Part shown: positions 1-9,385 of the stretch, one piece after another | Layout: the number at the start of each line of letters is the position of its first letter | How positions within the stretch are numbered: position 1 is the first letter of the stretch | NCBI GenBank assembly: GCA_024226515.1 | Contig: JAAELQ010000116.1 | Location: 62,001 to 126,000, forward strand | Direction of reading: 5' to 3' | Length of the DNA stretch: 64,000 nt | Source of the DNA: a bacterium | GTDB taxonomy: Bacteria; Acidobacteriota; Polarisedimenticolia; Polarisedimenticolales; Polarisedimenticolaceae | The notes under the pieces: model-generated | What the model was told of the DNA's origin: nothing | The model's database searches: none | The model's input: only the letters and a program-made list of their open reading frames with translations | Translations under genes and position numbers: made by a program

Positions 1-3000
1 CGCCACGACGTCCAGGCGCAGGTCGGCATCGACGCCGCCGCCGGGGTCGGCCTCCAGGCGCACGCCGGCGTCGGTTCCGCCGTCGAACAGGTTCTGCCGG
101 ATCGTGCCCTCCAGCGCGCCGGCGCCGGCGACGGCGCGCAGTCCCCCCAGCCCGGACGTGGCGTCGAACACGCTGTCGCGCACGAGCAGGCGACTCAGCG
201 GAGTCTCGGCGTGGACGACGAGGCCGTAACCCGTCGTCTCCCGCACGGAGACGCCGCTCAGCTCGAGCAGCGCACCGGACGGATCGGCGTAGATCGCGGA
301 CGTCGCGTTCTCGAGCGTGATCCGCTCGAGCGACGCGCTCGCGCCGATCAGGCGCAGGGCGACCCCGGCTCCCTCGACGTCCCAGACGGTCTCCGCCGCG
401 GCCGGGGATCTCTCCCACGACTCGCTCTCGGTGCCCTCGAACGACCCCAGAATCCGTGCGCCGTCGCGAGAGCTCGCGTTCATCCCGCCGATGCCGTTCA
501 CGGTACCGCCCCGGACCCACACCTCCACGCCGCGTGGGCGATAGCGCGCGTCTCCGAGGGCCGAGTTGATCCCGGTGTAGGCGGTGGCCCAGCTCATCCC
601 GTCGTGAGTCGCCGCCACGAGATCGGGGTCCACGTAGACCCTGGCGCCGCAGGTGATCGTCGTCGACTCCGGACGTGAGCTGCCTCCACCGTCCTTGCCC
701 AATGGGCCCAGCACCTGGATCGGTGTCGGAGCGGCGTCGATCCGCTGCCCCGTCACGACGTAGTAGTACGTCTCGCGCGGAGCCGGAGTGTCCGTGTCGA
801 TCGCCGACCCGAGCGCGACCTCCGTCGCCTGGCAGCGGTGGTCGTAGCCGAATCCGCCGGGTGCGATCGTTCCGCGATACACGGCGTACGAGTCGGCCTC
901 GAGCGCCGGATCCCACGACAGCGTCGCGCTGGTGTCCGTCACGCGGAGACCCGCTACGATCAGCCCACTGCAATGGGCGTCGTCTCCGTCGGTCGCTCCG
1001 TTGCAGTCGTTGTCCCGGGCGTCGGAACACAGCTCTTGCCCGCCGGGGTAGACCGTCGAGTCCTCGTCGTCACAGTCGGCGTCGCAGACCCGGAAGCCGT
1101 CGTTATCCAGGTCTTCGCAGTCCTCGCTGCATCCCGGATCCGCGTCGTTGCAGTCGGCGGTGGCGCAGACTCCGTCCCCGTCCCCGTCGGTGCAATCCGA
1201 GGTGCAGGTGTCGTTGTCGTCGTCGCAGTCGGCCGTGACGCAGTACCCGTCGTCGTCCTGATCGGTGCAGTCCGCGACACAGAAGGGATTCGCGTCGTCG
1301 CAGTCCGCGTCGGCACACAGGCCGTCGCCGTCTCCGTCGCCACAGTCCGTCATGCACTCGGGGTCCGCGTCGTCACAGTCCGCGGGAGCGCAGAACCCGT
1401 CGTTGTCCTGATCCGTGCAGTCCGAGGTGCACGTGCTGTTGCCGTCGTCGCAGTCGGCCGTGACGCAGTACCCGTCGCTGTCCTGATCGGTGCAGTCCGC
1501 GACACAGAAGGGGTTCGAGTCGTCGCAGTCCGCGCTGGCGCACAGGCCGTCACCGTCTCCGTCGCTGCAGTCCGTGTTGCACTCGAACGCGGAATCGTCG
1601 CAGTCCGCAGGAGCGCAGAACCCGTCGCCGTCTTGATCCGTACAGTCCGAGTTGCAGAACGGATTTGCTTCGTCGCAATCGAACCCGACGCAATAGCCGT
1701 CTCCGTCGGCGTCCGTGCAGTCCTCGTCACAGTTCGGGTTCGTGTCGTCGCAGTCGGCGCCGGCGCACAGGCCGTCGCCGTCGCCGTCGGTGCAGTCCGT
1801 GTTGCATTCGAACTCGGAGTCGTCACAGTCCGCGGGAGCGCAGAACCCGTCACTGTCTTGATCCGTACAGTCCGAGTTGCAGAATGGGTTCGCTGCGTCG
1901 CAATCGAACCCGACGCAGTAACCGTCTCCGTCGGCGTCCGTGCAGGCCGCACCACAGTTCGGGTTCGAGTCGTCGCAGTCCGCGTCGGCGCATACGCCGT
2001 CGCCGTCGCCGTCGCTGCAGTCCGTGTTGCACTCGAACACGGAGTCGTCACAGTCCGCGGGAGCGCAGAACCCGTCACTGTCTTGATCCGTACAGTCCGA
2101 GTTGCAGAACGGGTTCGCTTCGTCGCAATCGAACCCGACGCAGTAACCGTCTCCGTCGGCGTCCGTGCAATCCGCGCCGCAGTTCGGGTTCGTGTCGTCA
2201 CAATCCACCGGCAGTCCGTCGCAGGACGGCGGAGCCGACAGGCCGTCTCCGTCCAGGTCCGGCGCGTCGGGACAGGGGTCGTTGCAGTCCAGGATCAAGT
2301 CTCCGTCCGCGTCCGGCGGCACCGGGTCCCAGCTCTCGACGCCGAAGAAATCCCCGACGTAGATCGGGCCGCCCGCAGCCACCGCGATGCTGTCTGCCAC
2401 GCCGAAGAACGGGGGGTTGGGGATGTCGAACAGGAACGTCCCGTCGGTCGAGTAGACCTTGTTGGGTATATCGAGGCCGCTTTGCGCTACGTGGACCCTG
2501 CCGCCCCGGACGCTCACGTCGGTCGGGTACTCCAGGAGCCCCGCCGGCACCGCCGGGTCCTGTCCGATCACCTGGACCGGCGGTCCACCGGATAGCTCGA
2601 ACACCTGAATGCCCTGATCCCGGTCCACGACGTAGAGCCGACCGTCCGGGCCGACGTCGAGATTGACCGGCGTCGAGAGCCCGGAGATCGTGAGCAGGAG
2701 GTTGCCGTCGTTGTCGAGCGCGACGACCTCGCCGGCGGAGAAGTTGGACGAGTAGATCGTCGTGCCGCTCACGGCAATCCCGCCGAAGGTTCCCGTCAGG
2801 AAGATCGAATCCAGAAGGGCTCCGCCCGCCGCATGGATATCGATTCGGTCGTTGGCGCTGAGGACGTAGACTCGCCCGTCTTCACCGACATCGAGAGCGC
2901 GAATCTGGCCGGTCGTCGGGGCGAACTCGAACAGGACAGTCTCGTCGGAATCGAAGACTCGGATCAGGCCGCCGAATTCGTCGCCCACATAGACGTCTCC

Positions 3001-4392
3001 GGCGCTCGATACGGCAAGTGCGAGCCCTTCTTCGATGAGGGCCTCTGCGAACGGCGAGGGACCGGTCACGCCGAGCTCGGACCAGGTCGGGTCGTCCGGG
3101 CACGGGTCGCACGCGTCGCCGACCTGATCGAGGTCCGTGTCGGTTTGAGCGGGGTTCGGAGTCAGGGGGCAGTTGTCTAGGTGATCCAGCACCCCGTCCG
3201 CGTCGGCGTCGACGCACAGGCCGACGTCGGGCAGCGTGTCGTCACAGTCGATTCCGACGCAGAAACCGTCCCCGTCCGCATCGGTGCAGTCTTCCGTGCA
3301 GTACGGATTGCTGTCGTCGCAGTCCGCCGGCTGCCCGGCCGGGCAACCCGCCGTCGTCGAATAGCGGTCTCCGTCCGCGTCGGGATTCGCCGGGCAGGGG
3401 TCGACACAGTCGAGGATGCCGTCCGCGTCCCCGTCCGGCGGAAGCGCCGCGTAGGAATCTACGCGACCTCCCGTACCGATGTAGATGTTCCCGTTCGCGT
3501 CGAGTGCGACGTACTGACCGTCATCGAGGTCACCGGAGAGCTGCAGAGAGGGAAGCTCGGCGAGCAATGCGCCTTCGTCGTCGAAGATCGAGAGCGAATC
3601 CTGTCCGCCGTCGACGAAGTAGATGTTGCCGGCCCCGTCGGTCGTCATGGCCGAAGCCGTCGGGGTGTCGTGCTGCCATACAACCGACCCCGTACCGTCG
3701 ATGACATAGAGTCCGCCCGAGGAAGCCCGCTCGAGGACCACGAGTCTGCCATGGACCCCCTTCGCGACGTCGTCGAGGGAAACACTCGGATCGAGGCTGT
3801 CCGTCAGACTGCCGGCCGCGTCGAGAATCGCGATTCTCTCGCCGGAGCCGAAGCCGTCCGCGACGTAGAAGTTTCCGAGGTCGTCGATGTCGAAACCACG
3901 ATTGGAGGCCAGCTCACCGACGCCGATGAGGCGATCGACCGTCCCGTCGAGCCTGAACTCCGTGATCCAACCCGGGTTCGCCCCGATTGACTGACTGACG
4001 TAGAGCCTGTCCGCGTGGTACTCGAGGTCCTGCGGGTTCAGGTCGATGTCGCCGGCGCCGATCTCGCCGAGCAGGTTACCCTGGGTGTCGTGGACGTCGA
4101 TATGGTCGTCTACCAGGATGAGACGCGAAACCACGTAGAGCGTCGTTCCGTCGTCGTCGACGGCGAGGCCTCCGTCGCAGCATTGCGCCGTTGGGGCGCT
4201 GAAGCGAAGCTCGGGGACCAACGTGGTCACGCCGGCGTCGTCGGGGCACGGATCGCAGAGGTCTCCGACCCCGTCGCCGTCGCTATCGGTCGGCCCACAA
4301 TCACCGGCGCGCGCGTGCGGCATCGTCGAGGATGCGATCGAGAGAAACAGGGCGAGCAAGACCACGACACGAAACCGCCGGTGAATCTGCAT
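1..4392 (-). CDS. Secreted TSP3 / NHL-propeller / FN3 / beta-helix protein, C-terminus outside the window
   Basis: An open frame of 1464 codons runs from an ATG at 4392 to the left edge without a stop. AGGAGG lies 5 nt before the ATG and the product begins with a signal peptide ending near ARA. In order I see a short TSP3-like Asp repeat, an NHL/SMP30-like propeller (about 55-320), Asp/Cys repeats (320-410), a second propeller (430-675), a long array of Cys-Asp-rich TSP3-like units of the type DGDGxC...DCDD (about 690-1115), an FN3-like domain (about 1140-1225) and the start of a right-handed parallel beta-helix (after about 1245). These features suggest an exported Ca-binding, surface or secreted structural protein; the substrate is unknown. 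The same TSP3 plus FN3-like module ends the giant protease at 34482-43106. It follows the HTTM gene on the same strand after 77 bp but has its own strong ribosome-binding site. Confidence 0.85.
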   Translation of the reverse strand, partial: MQIHRRFRVVVLLALFLSIASSTMPHARAGDCGPTDSDGDGVGDLCDPCPDDAGVTTLVPELRFSAPTAQCCDGGLAVDDDGTTLYVVSRLILVDDHIDVHDTQGNLLGEIGAGDIDLNPQDLEYHADRLYVSQSIGANPGWITEFRLDGTVDRLIGVGELASNRGFDIDDLGNFYVADGFGSGERIAILDAAGSLTDSLDPSVSLDDVAKGVHGRLVVLERASSGGLYVIDGTGSVVWQHDTPTASAMTTDGAGNIYFVDGGQDSLSIFDDEGALLAELPSLQLSGDLDDGQYVALDANGNIYIGTGGRVDSYAALPPDGDADGILDCVDPCPANPDADGDRYSTTAGCPAGQPADCDDSNPYCTEDCTDADGDGFCVGIDCDDTLPDVGLCVDADADGVLDHLDNCPLTPNPAQTDTDLDQVGDACDPCPDDPTWSELGVTGPSPFAEALIEEGLALAVSSAGDVYVGDEFGGLIRVFDSDETVLFEFAPTTGQIRALDVGEDGRVYVLSANDRIDIHAAGGALLDSIFLTGTFGGIAVSGTTIYSSNFSAGEVVALDNDGNLLLTISGLSTPVNLDVGPDGRLYVVDRDQGIQVFELSGGPPVQVIGQDPAVPAGLLEYPTDVSVRGGRVHVAQSGLDIPNKVYSTDGTFLFDIPNPPFFGVADSIAVAAGGPIYVGDFFGVESWDPVPPDADGDLILDCNDPCPDAPDLDGDGLSAPPSCDGLPVDCDDTNPNCGADCTDADGDGYCVGFDCDEANPFCNSDCTDQDSDGFCAPADCDDSVFECNTDCSDGDGDGVCADADCDDSNPNCGAACTDADGDGYCVGFDCDAANPFCNSDCTDQDSDGFCAPADCDDSEFECNTDCTDGDGDGLCAGADCDDTNPNCDEDCTDADGDGYCVGFDCDEANPFCNSDCTDQDGDGFCAPADCDDSAFECNTDCSDGDGDGLCASADCDDSNPFCVADCTDQDSDGYCVTADCDDGNSTCTSDCTDQDNDGFCAPADCDDADPECMTDCGDGDGDGLCADADCDDANPFCVADCTDQDDDGYCVTADCDDDNDTCTSDCTDGDGDGVCATADCNDADPGCSEDCEDLDNDGFRVCDADCDDEDSTVYPGGQELCSDARDNDCNGATDGDDAHCSGLIVAGLRVTDTSATLSWDPALEADSYAVYRGTIAPGGFGYDHRCQATEVALGSAIDTDTPAPRETYYYVVTGQRIDAAPTPIQVLGPLGKDGGGSSRPESTTITCGARVYVDPDLVAATHDGMSWATAYTGINSALGDARYRPRGVEVWVRGGTVNGIGGMNASSRDGARILGSFEGTESESWERSPAAAETVWDVEGAGVALRLIGASASLERITLENATSAIYADPSGALLELSGVSVRETTGYGLVVHAETPLSRLLVRDSVFDATSGLGGLRAVAGAGALEGTIRQNLFDGGTDAGVRLEADPGGGVDADLRLDVVA
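1386..2285 (-). repeat. Four tandem 225-bp (75-codon) repeats inside the TSP3 array
   Basis: The string gagcgcagaacccgtc recurs at 1386, 1611, 1836 and 2061, exactly 225 bp apart. Each unit encodes three Asp/Cys-rich subunits of about 25 residues. Units starting at 1836 and 2061 are almost identical for their first 150 bases, 1611 is slightly diverged, and 1386 and the DNA left of it are older. The period is a multiple of three, so unit gain or loss keeps the frame. Confidence 0.9.
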
Positions 4393-4469
4393 GCGTCCCT
4401 CCTGGCCCACACTCCATGTACGTGACCGCGAAGCCGCAGTCAATAGCTGTTTGGCACCACGAGAGTCTC

Positions 4470-5333
4470 TCAGTGCAACCGCGCGGTACCGATGCGTTCG
4501 GCCAGCCGATCGAGATCGAAGAAAATGACGCCCAGGGCCACGTTCGTCCAGAAAAAGATGTTCATCGTCAGCGCCGTCAGCAGGTGGAACGAACCCATGC
4601 CGACGACGAACACCCAGCGGAAGCGACGGCTGAACAGGCACAGCGGGGCCAGTAGCTCCAGCGCCTGCACGAAGTAGAAGCCCGTCTGCACGAGAGCGCG
4701 AAGCGCGGCGGAGTGGTTCATGTAGCGCCCCAGCGCGGGGGAGTCGGCCGAGTCGCGATACGCGGCGAGCTGCATCCAGAACGACATCGCCCCGTCGCCG
4801 AACACGTCGGCGTGGTGCAGGATGCGGTTCAGTCCGACCAGGAAGTACGTGAAGCACAGGGCGAGCGCGATCAGCAGGAACGCCGAGGAGTACGCCCCCG
4901 GCCGCCGCTCGGTCCGCGACGGACGCAGGGCCAACGCGTCGCCGCACGGCACCAGCGCCAGCAGGAACGCCGCGTAGATCAGCGTCATCTCGCCGTGATT
5001 GACGTGGCCGAATCCGCGCACCAGCCCCTGGTAGTAGACGAGCAAGATCGAGCCGGCCAGGGCACACGGCCGCGTCAGCACGCCGAGCGTCGCCGACCCC
5101 AGCAGCACGATCAGCAACGCCTTGGTCGCCAGGAGTCCGCCGTGGGAGAGCAACGACGCCTGCAACGCTTCCGGGAGCCACCCGACCAGCCCCGGTGCGT
5201 GGTACATGTCCGATGGAAACTCGGCCAGCTCGGTCAGCGGATCGAGCAGCACGTGGAGCAGCCACAGCCCGAAGACCCAGATGCGCAGCAGTCCGAGCGC
5301 CTGCGCCGTCTGCGGATAGAGCGGTGGAATCAC
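4470..5333 (-). CDS. HTTM-like (VKGC-related) multi-pass membrane protein
   Basis: This 287-residue membrane protein starts at GTG 5333, whose GTGA overlaps the stop of the upstream gene at 5330 and implies translational coupling. An ATG at 5582 in the same frame would add 83 residues read antisense-like through the upstream gene, so I reject it. Several hydrophobic segments alternate with short loops. The central NHGEMTLIYAAFLLALVPCG segment resembles the HTTM domain, the membrane core shared with vitamin K-dependent gamma-carboxylases. Family members have unclear functions in bacteria. The assignment rests on overall appearance, not on a diagnostic catalytic motif. It forms an operon with the 225-residue membrane protein upstream. 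Confidence 0.65.
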   Translation of the reverse strand: MIPPLYPQTAQALGLLRIWVFGLWLLHVLLDPLTELAEFPSDMYHAPGLVGWLPEALQASLLSHGGLLATKALLIVLLGSATLGVLTRPCALAGSILLVYYQGLVRGFGHVNHGEMTLIYAAFLLALVPCGDALALRPSRTERRPGAYSSAFLLIALALCFTYFLVGLNRILHHADVFGDGAMSFWMQLAAYRDSADSPALGRYMNHSAALRALVQTGFYFVQALELLAPLCLFSRRFRWVFVVGMGSFHLLTALTMNIFFWTNVALGVIFFDLDRLAERIGTARLH

Positions 5334-6007
5334 GGAGCGTCCAGCTCGATGCGCTTGCGCAGCCGTCGATCGAGCTCGTCGTCCGCGCGGTGCGTCCGCG
5401 TGTCGAGCATCACGTTGAGCAGCTCGATGGCGACGATCGGATCTTCCGGATGTCGGTCGTTGTGAATGCGCCCGACGGCGCGGAGCGCCTCGGAGATATG
5501 ACGGTCGGGATCGAGCCCGTCCGGGCCGCTGCCGGTGAACATGATGCGCGCCATCGCCTCGAGTCGCGTGTAGAGTCGCCACTCGTCGAGCGAACGTACC
5601 TCACGGCCGAGCGACAACGGCACGCGCGTGCCGTCGGCGCGCACGCCGTCGTAGTGCTGGAATCTCAGTAGCGGGCCGTGGTCGCTGTCGCTGTACATGC
5701 GCCAGTCCACGAACGGGTAGGTCAGGTGGCGCATCTTGACCTCCTGCGCCAGCACCGAGATCAGGGCCAGCAGCAGTAACAGGACGCGCATCCGTAGCGG
5801 CAGGCCGTCCATGGCGCGCTGGGCCGGACGGAAGTTGACCAGCAGCATCAGCACCGCGAAGACCGCCGCGATCTCGAACATGCTGCCCACCAGCAGCACG
5901 TTCCAGCGCATGCGCAGCAGGTACAGCGCGGTCACTCCGCACGCCGCCAGCCCCGCCGTCGCGAGGGCCAACGTCGCGACCGGACGGAAGCTGAACCTGG
6001 ATCGCAT
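5330..6007 (-). CDS. Membrane protein of unknown function, operon partner of the HTTM-like gene
   Basis: 225 residues. The N-terminal half has about three hydrophobic segments (roughly 10-30, 35-57 and 70-88) and the C-terminal 130 residues are soluble, charged and rich in Arg and Asp. I do not recognise a family. The ATG at 6007 has no Shine-Dalgarno sequence, but TACGAT lies 6 nt upstream, consistent with a leaderless start. A much longer same-frame reading upstream to 8701 exists only as antisense to the BNR gene. The GTGA overlap with the HTTM gene suggests the two proteins act together. Confidence 0.7.
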   Translation of the reverse strand: MRSRFSFRPVATLALATAGLAACGVTALYLLRMRWNVLLVGSMFEIAAVFAVLMLLVNFRPAQRAMDGLPLRMRVLLLLLALISVLAQEVKMRHLTYPFVDWRMYSDSDHGPLLRFQHYDGVRADGTRVPLSLGREVRSLDEWRLYTRLEAMARIMFTGSGPDGLDPDRHISEALRAVGRIHNDRHPEDPIVAIELLNVMLDTRTHRADDELDRRLRKRIELDAP

Positions 6008-6013
6008 CGGCCC

Positions 6014-6019
6014 ATCGTA
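6014..6019 (-). promoter_or_regulatory. TACGAT -10-like hexamer, leaderless start
   Basis: TACGAT ends 6 nt before the ATG at 6007 and no purine-rich ribosome-binding site is present, so transcription would begin at or next to the start codon. Confidence 0.4.
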
Positions 6020-6100
6020 CGTGTCGCTGCCCGGTTTGTGAAATACTGCCGCACGCGCCGGCGGGGGGCATGCCCCGAGCGGCACCAACGGAGGTTCGGG

Positions 6101-9100
6101 ATGAGACTGCTCGGGTCGATCTGCGTGGTTCTGTTGTTGTTGACGTCTCCGGCGGCGGCCAGGAAGGAAAAGCAGGCCGAGGAGGACGATCGGCGCATGT
6201 CGGCTGCGACGTTCTCCGGGCTCGAACTGCGCGGCATCGGCCCGGCCCTGATGTCCGGTCGCATCGCCGACATCGCCATTCACCCGACCGATCAGAGCAC
6301 GTGGTACGTCGCGGTCGGCAGCGGGAACCTGTGGAAGACGACCAACGCGGGGACCACCTGGGAGACCGTCTTCGACGACCAGGCGTCGTATTCCCTGGGT
6401 TGCGTCGCGATCGATCCCGGCAAGCCCGAGGTGATCTGGCTCGGCACCGGCGAGAACGTCGGTGGCCGGCACGTGGGCTACGGCGACGGCGTCTACCGCA
6501 GCCTCGACGCGGGCAAGAGCTGGGAGAACATGGGCCTGAAAGAGTCCGAGCACATCGGCAAGATCCTGGTCGACCCGCGCAACTCGAACGTGGTCTACGT
6601 CGCCTCGCAGGGGCCGCTGTGGTCGGGCGGCGGCGATCGCGGTCTGTTCAAGACGTCCGACGGCGGCGCGACATGGGGCAGGATCCTCGGCGGTGGCGAG
6701 TACACCGGCGTCAACGACGTGATCATGGACCCGCGCGACCCCGACGTGCTCTACGCCACGACGCACCAGCGCCTGCGCACGGTCGCCGCGCTGATCAACG
6801 GTGGGCCGGAGACCGGTATCCACAAGTCGAGCGACGGCGGCAAGACATGGGCCGAGCTGACCTCGGGGCTTCCCGAAGTGGACATGGGACGCATCGGCCT
6901 GGCTCTGGCGCCGCAGAACCCCGACGTCGTCTACGCCACGATCGAGCTGCCGCAGCGCACGGGCGGCTTCTATCGCTCGACCGACGCCGGCGGCAGCTGG
7001 GAGAAGCGTAGCGACTACATCTCGGGCGGCACCGGACCGCACTACTACCAGGAGATCTTCGCCAGCCCCCACAAGTTCGATCGCGTGTACCACATGGACG
7101 TGCGCGCGCACGTCTCCGAGGACGGCGGCACGACCTTCGTCCGCGTCGGCGAGAAGCACAAGCACGGCGACAATCACGCGCTGGCCTTCGATCCGAACGA
7201 TCCGGACTATCTGTTGATGGGCTCGGACGGCGGGCTGTACGAGAGCTGGGATCTCGGCAAGAACTGGAAGTTCGTGGCCAACCTGCCCGTGACCCAGTTC
7301 TACAAGGTCGCGGTCGACTACGACGAGCCGTTCTACAACGTGTACGGCGGCACGCAGGACAACAACACGCAGGGCGGACCGTCGCGCACCGACAGCCGTA
7401 ACGGCATCCGCAACGCGGACTGGTTCGTCACGTTGTTCGGCGACGGACACCAGCCGGCCGTCGATCCGACGAACCCGAACATCGTTTATTCGCAGTGGCA
7501 GCAGGGGAATCTCGTGCGCCACGACCGCAAGACGGGCGAGGTGATCTACATCCAGCCGCAGCCGGCGGAGGGCGAGGACGGCGATCGCTTCAACTGGGAT
7601 GCGCCGATCCTGATCAGCCCGCACGACCCGAAGACGCTGTTCCACGCCAGCCAGCGCGTGTGGCGCAGCGACGATCGTGGCGACAGCTGGCGCCCGATCA
7701 GCGAAGACCTGACGCGCGGCCTCGACCGTATGACGCTGCCGATGATGGGCCGCGTGTGGAGTTTCGACTCGCTGTGGGACGTCTATGCGATGTCGAAGTT
7801 CGGCACTGTCGCCAACCTCTCCCAGTCGCCGCTGGACCCCGAGCTGATCTACGTCGGCACCGACGATGGTCTGGTGCAGGTGACCGAGGACGGTGGCGAG
7901 ACGTGGCGCCGGATCGACGAGCTCCCCGGCGTGCCCGATTTCTTCTTCGTCAACGACATCAAGGCCGACCTGCACGACGCGGATACCGTCTACGTTGCGG
8001 TGGACGACCACAAGTCGGGCGACTTCGCGCCGTACCTGCTGCAGAGCGCCGATCGCGGGAAGACGTGGAGCAGCATCGCGTCCGATTTGCCCGAGCGGCA
8101 CATCGTCTGGCGTCTCGTGCAGGATCACGAGAAGGCGGGGCTGCTGTTCGTCGGCACCGAGTTCGGCGTGTTCTTCTCGGTCGACGGCGGCGGCGCCTGG
8201 GTCAAGCTCGGCGGTGGCGCGCCGAACATCCCGTTCCGCGACCTGGCGATCCAGCGTCGCGAGAACGACCTCGTCGGCGCGACGTTCGGCCGCGGGTTCT
8301 ACATCCTCGACGACTACACGCCGCTGCGATCCGTCTCCGAGGAAGCGCTGGAAGGCAAGACGCTGCTGTTCCCGGTGCGCGAGGCCGACTGGTATGTCGA
8401 GCGCCGGACCCTCGGCGGCAGCGAGAAGGCCACGCAGGGCGGCGGGTACTTCAGCGCCCCGAACCCGCCCTTCGGGGCCGTGTTCACGTACTACCTCGCC
8501 GAGCCGCTGCGTACGCGCAAGGAGCAGCGGCGCGAGGAAGAGAAGAAGATCGAGGAGGAGGGCGACGACACGCCGTACCCCGGTTGGGACGCGCTGCGCG
8601 AGGAGCGCAACGAGGAACAGCCCGCGATCGTGCTGACCGTGCGCAACGCCACGGGCGACGTCGTCCGGCGCTTGACCGGTCCGGTCGGCAAGGGCATGCA
8701 CCGCGTCGCCTGGGATCTGCGTCGTCCGTCGACCGCCTCGTGGCGTGAGGGCGAGGACGACGACGCGAACCCCGGGTTCCTCGCGGCACCGGGCCGCTAC
8801 TCCGTCGAGCTGGCGCAGCGCGTCGACGGCGAGCTGACCGAACTCGGCCTGCGCGAGGAGTTCGACGTCGTCCCGTTGCGCAGCGGAACGCTGGAGGGCG
8901 CGTCGCCCGCCGAGGTTGCGCAGTTCCTCGAGCGTCTCGGCGATCTGCAGCGTGCCGTTCGCGGCGCGACGGCGGCGCTGGGCGAGACCGGGAAACGACT
9001 CGACGCGATCGCAGAGGCGTTGATGGACTCAAGCAGTTCGGGATCCGCCCTCGACGACGAGGCGCGCGCGCTGCGGGCCGAGGTGCGAGAGCTGCAGCAC

Positions 9101-9385
9101 CGGCTGTCGGGCGATCGCGTTCGAGCGCGCCACGGCGACCCCGGTCCGGTCTCGATCGCCAGACGTCTCGACGTTGCGGTGACCGGCAACCGGCTGTCGA
9201 CGTACGGGCCCACAGCGACGCATCTCGAGAGTGTGGCGATCGCGGAGTGGCAGTTCGCCGAGGTGCGTACGGCGCTCGGCCGATTGGTGTACGAGAGGCT
9301 GCCGGCGTTCGAGAAGAAGCTGGATGCTGCCGGCGTGCCGTGGACGCCGGGGCGGGGCGTGCCGGGCTCAGCCGCCGGACGGTAA
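6101..9385 (+). CDS. Secreted BNR / VPS10-like beta-propeller protein
   Basis: 1094 residues from ATG 6101, preceded by GGAGG at 6090-6094; the 21 upstream in-frame codons are Arg-rich and precede the signal peptide. After the signal peptide come repeated BNR/Asp-box blades (S-x-D-x-G-x-T-W, for example SSDGGKTW, SADRGKTW, TEDGGETW) filling about residues 35-750, as in the WD40/YVTN/BNR-like 'glycosyl hydrolase' or VPS10-domain proteins common in Acidobacteriota and Bacteroidota. A linker rich in Arg and Glu follows, then a beta-rich domain and a helical C-terminal region. Despite the database names, glycosidase activity has rarely been shown for such proteins. The 3' end overlaps the convergent PQQ-like gene by 18 bp. 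Confidence 0.85.
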   Translation: MRLLGSICVVLLLLTSPAAARKEKQAEEDDRRMSAATFSGLELRGIGPALMSGRIADIAIHPTDQSTWYVAVGSGNLWKTTNAGTTWETVFDDQASYSLGCVAIDPGKPEVIWLGTGENVGGRHVGYGDGVYRSLDAGKSWENMGLKESEHIGKILVDPRNSNVVYVASQGPLWSGGGDRGLFKTSDGGATWGRILGGGEYTGVNDVIMDPRDPDVLYATTHQRLRTVAALINGGPETGIHKSSDGGKTWAELTSGLPEVDMGRIGLALAPQNPDVVYATIELPQRTGGFYRSTDAGGSWEKRSDYISGGTGPHYYQEIFASPHKFDRVYHMDVRAHVSEDGGTTFVRVGEKHKHGDNHALAFDPNDPDYLLMGSDGGLYESWDLGKNWKFVANLPVTQFYKVAVDYDEPFYNVYGGTQDNNTQGGPSRTDSRNGIRNADWFVTLFGDGHQPAVDPTNPNIVYSQWQQGNLVRHDRKTGEVIYIQPQPAEGEDGDRFNWDAPILISPHDPKTLFHASQRVWRSDDRGDSWRPISEDLTRGLDRMTLPMMGRVWSFDSLWDVYAMSKFGTVANLSQSPLDPELIYVGTDDGLVQVTEDGGETWRRIDELPGVPDFFFVNDIKADLHDADTVYVAVDDHKSGDFAPYLLQSADRGKTWSSIASDLPERHIVWRLVQDHEKAGLLFVGTEFGVFFSVDGGGAWVKLGGGAPNIPFRDLAIQRRENDLVGATFGRGFYILDDYTPLRSVSEEALEGKTLLFPVREADWYVERRTLGGSEKATQGGGYFSAPNPPFGAVFTYYLAEPLRTRKEQRREEEKKIEEEGDDTPYPGWDALREERNEEQPAIVLTVRNATGDVVRRLTGPVGKGMHRVAWDLRRPSTASWREGEDDDANPGFLAAPGRYSVELAQRVDGELTELGLREEFDVVPLRSGTLEGASPAEVAQFLERLGDLQRAVRGATAALGETGKRLDAIAEALMDSSSSGSALDDEARALRAEVRELQHRLSGDRVRARHGDPGPVSIARRLDVAVTGNRLSTYGPTATHLESVAIAEWQFAEVRTALGRLVYERLPAFEKKLDAAGVPWTPGRGVPGSAAGR

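Noticed and set aside
1161..2285. Regularly spaced repeats that look like a CRISPR array.
   Set aside because: The period is 225 bp with 25-residue sub-units, the frame is open throughout, and there are no constant repeats separated by unique spacers.
838..2595. A 585-residue plus-strand frame and several related frames across 200-2700.
   Set aside because: They are antisense to the Cys/Asp repeat array on the minus strand. GC-rich codon bias leaves long open shadows with repetitive Val/Arg products.
5330..8701. A 1123-residue minus-strand frame that could fuse with the membrane gene.
   Set aside because: Only its last 225 codons resemble a protein; the rest is the reverse of the BNR propeller gene and no ribosome-binding site precedes it.
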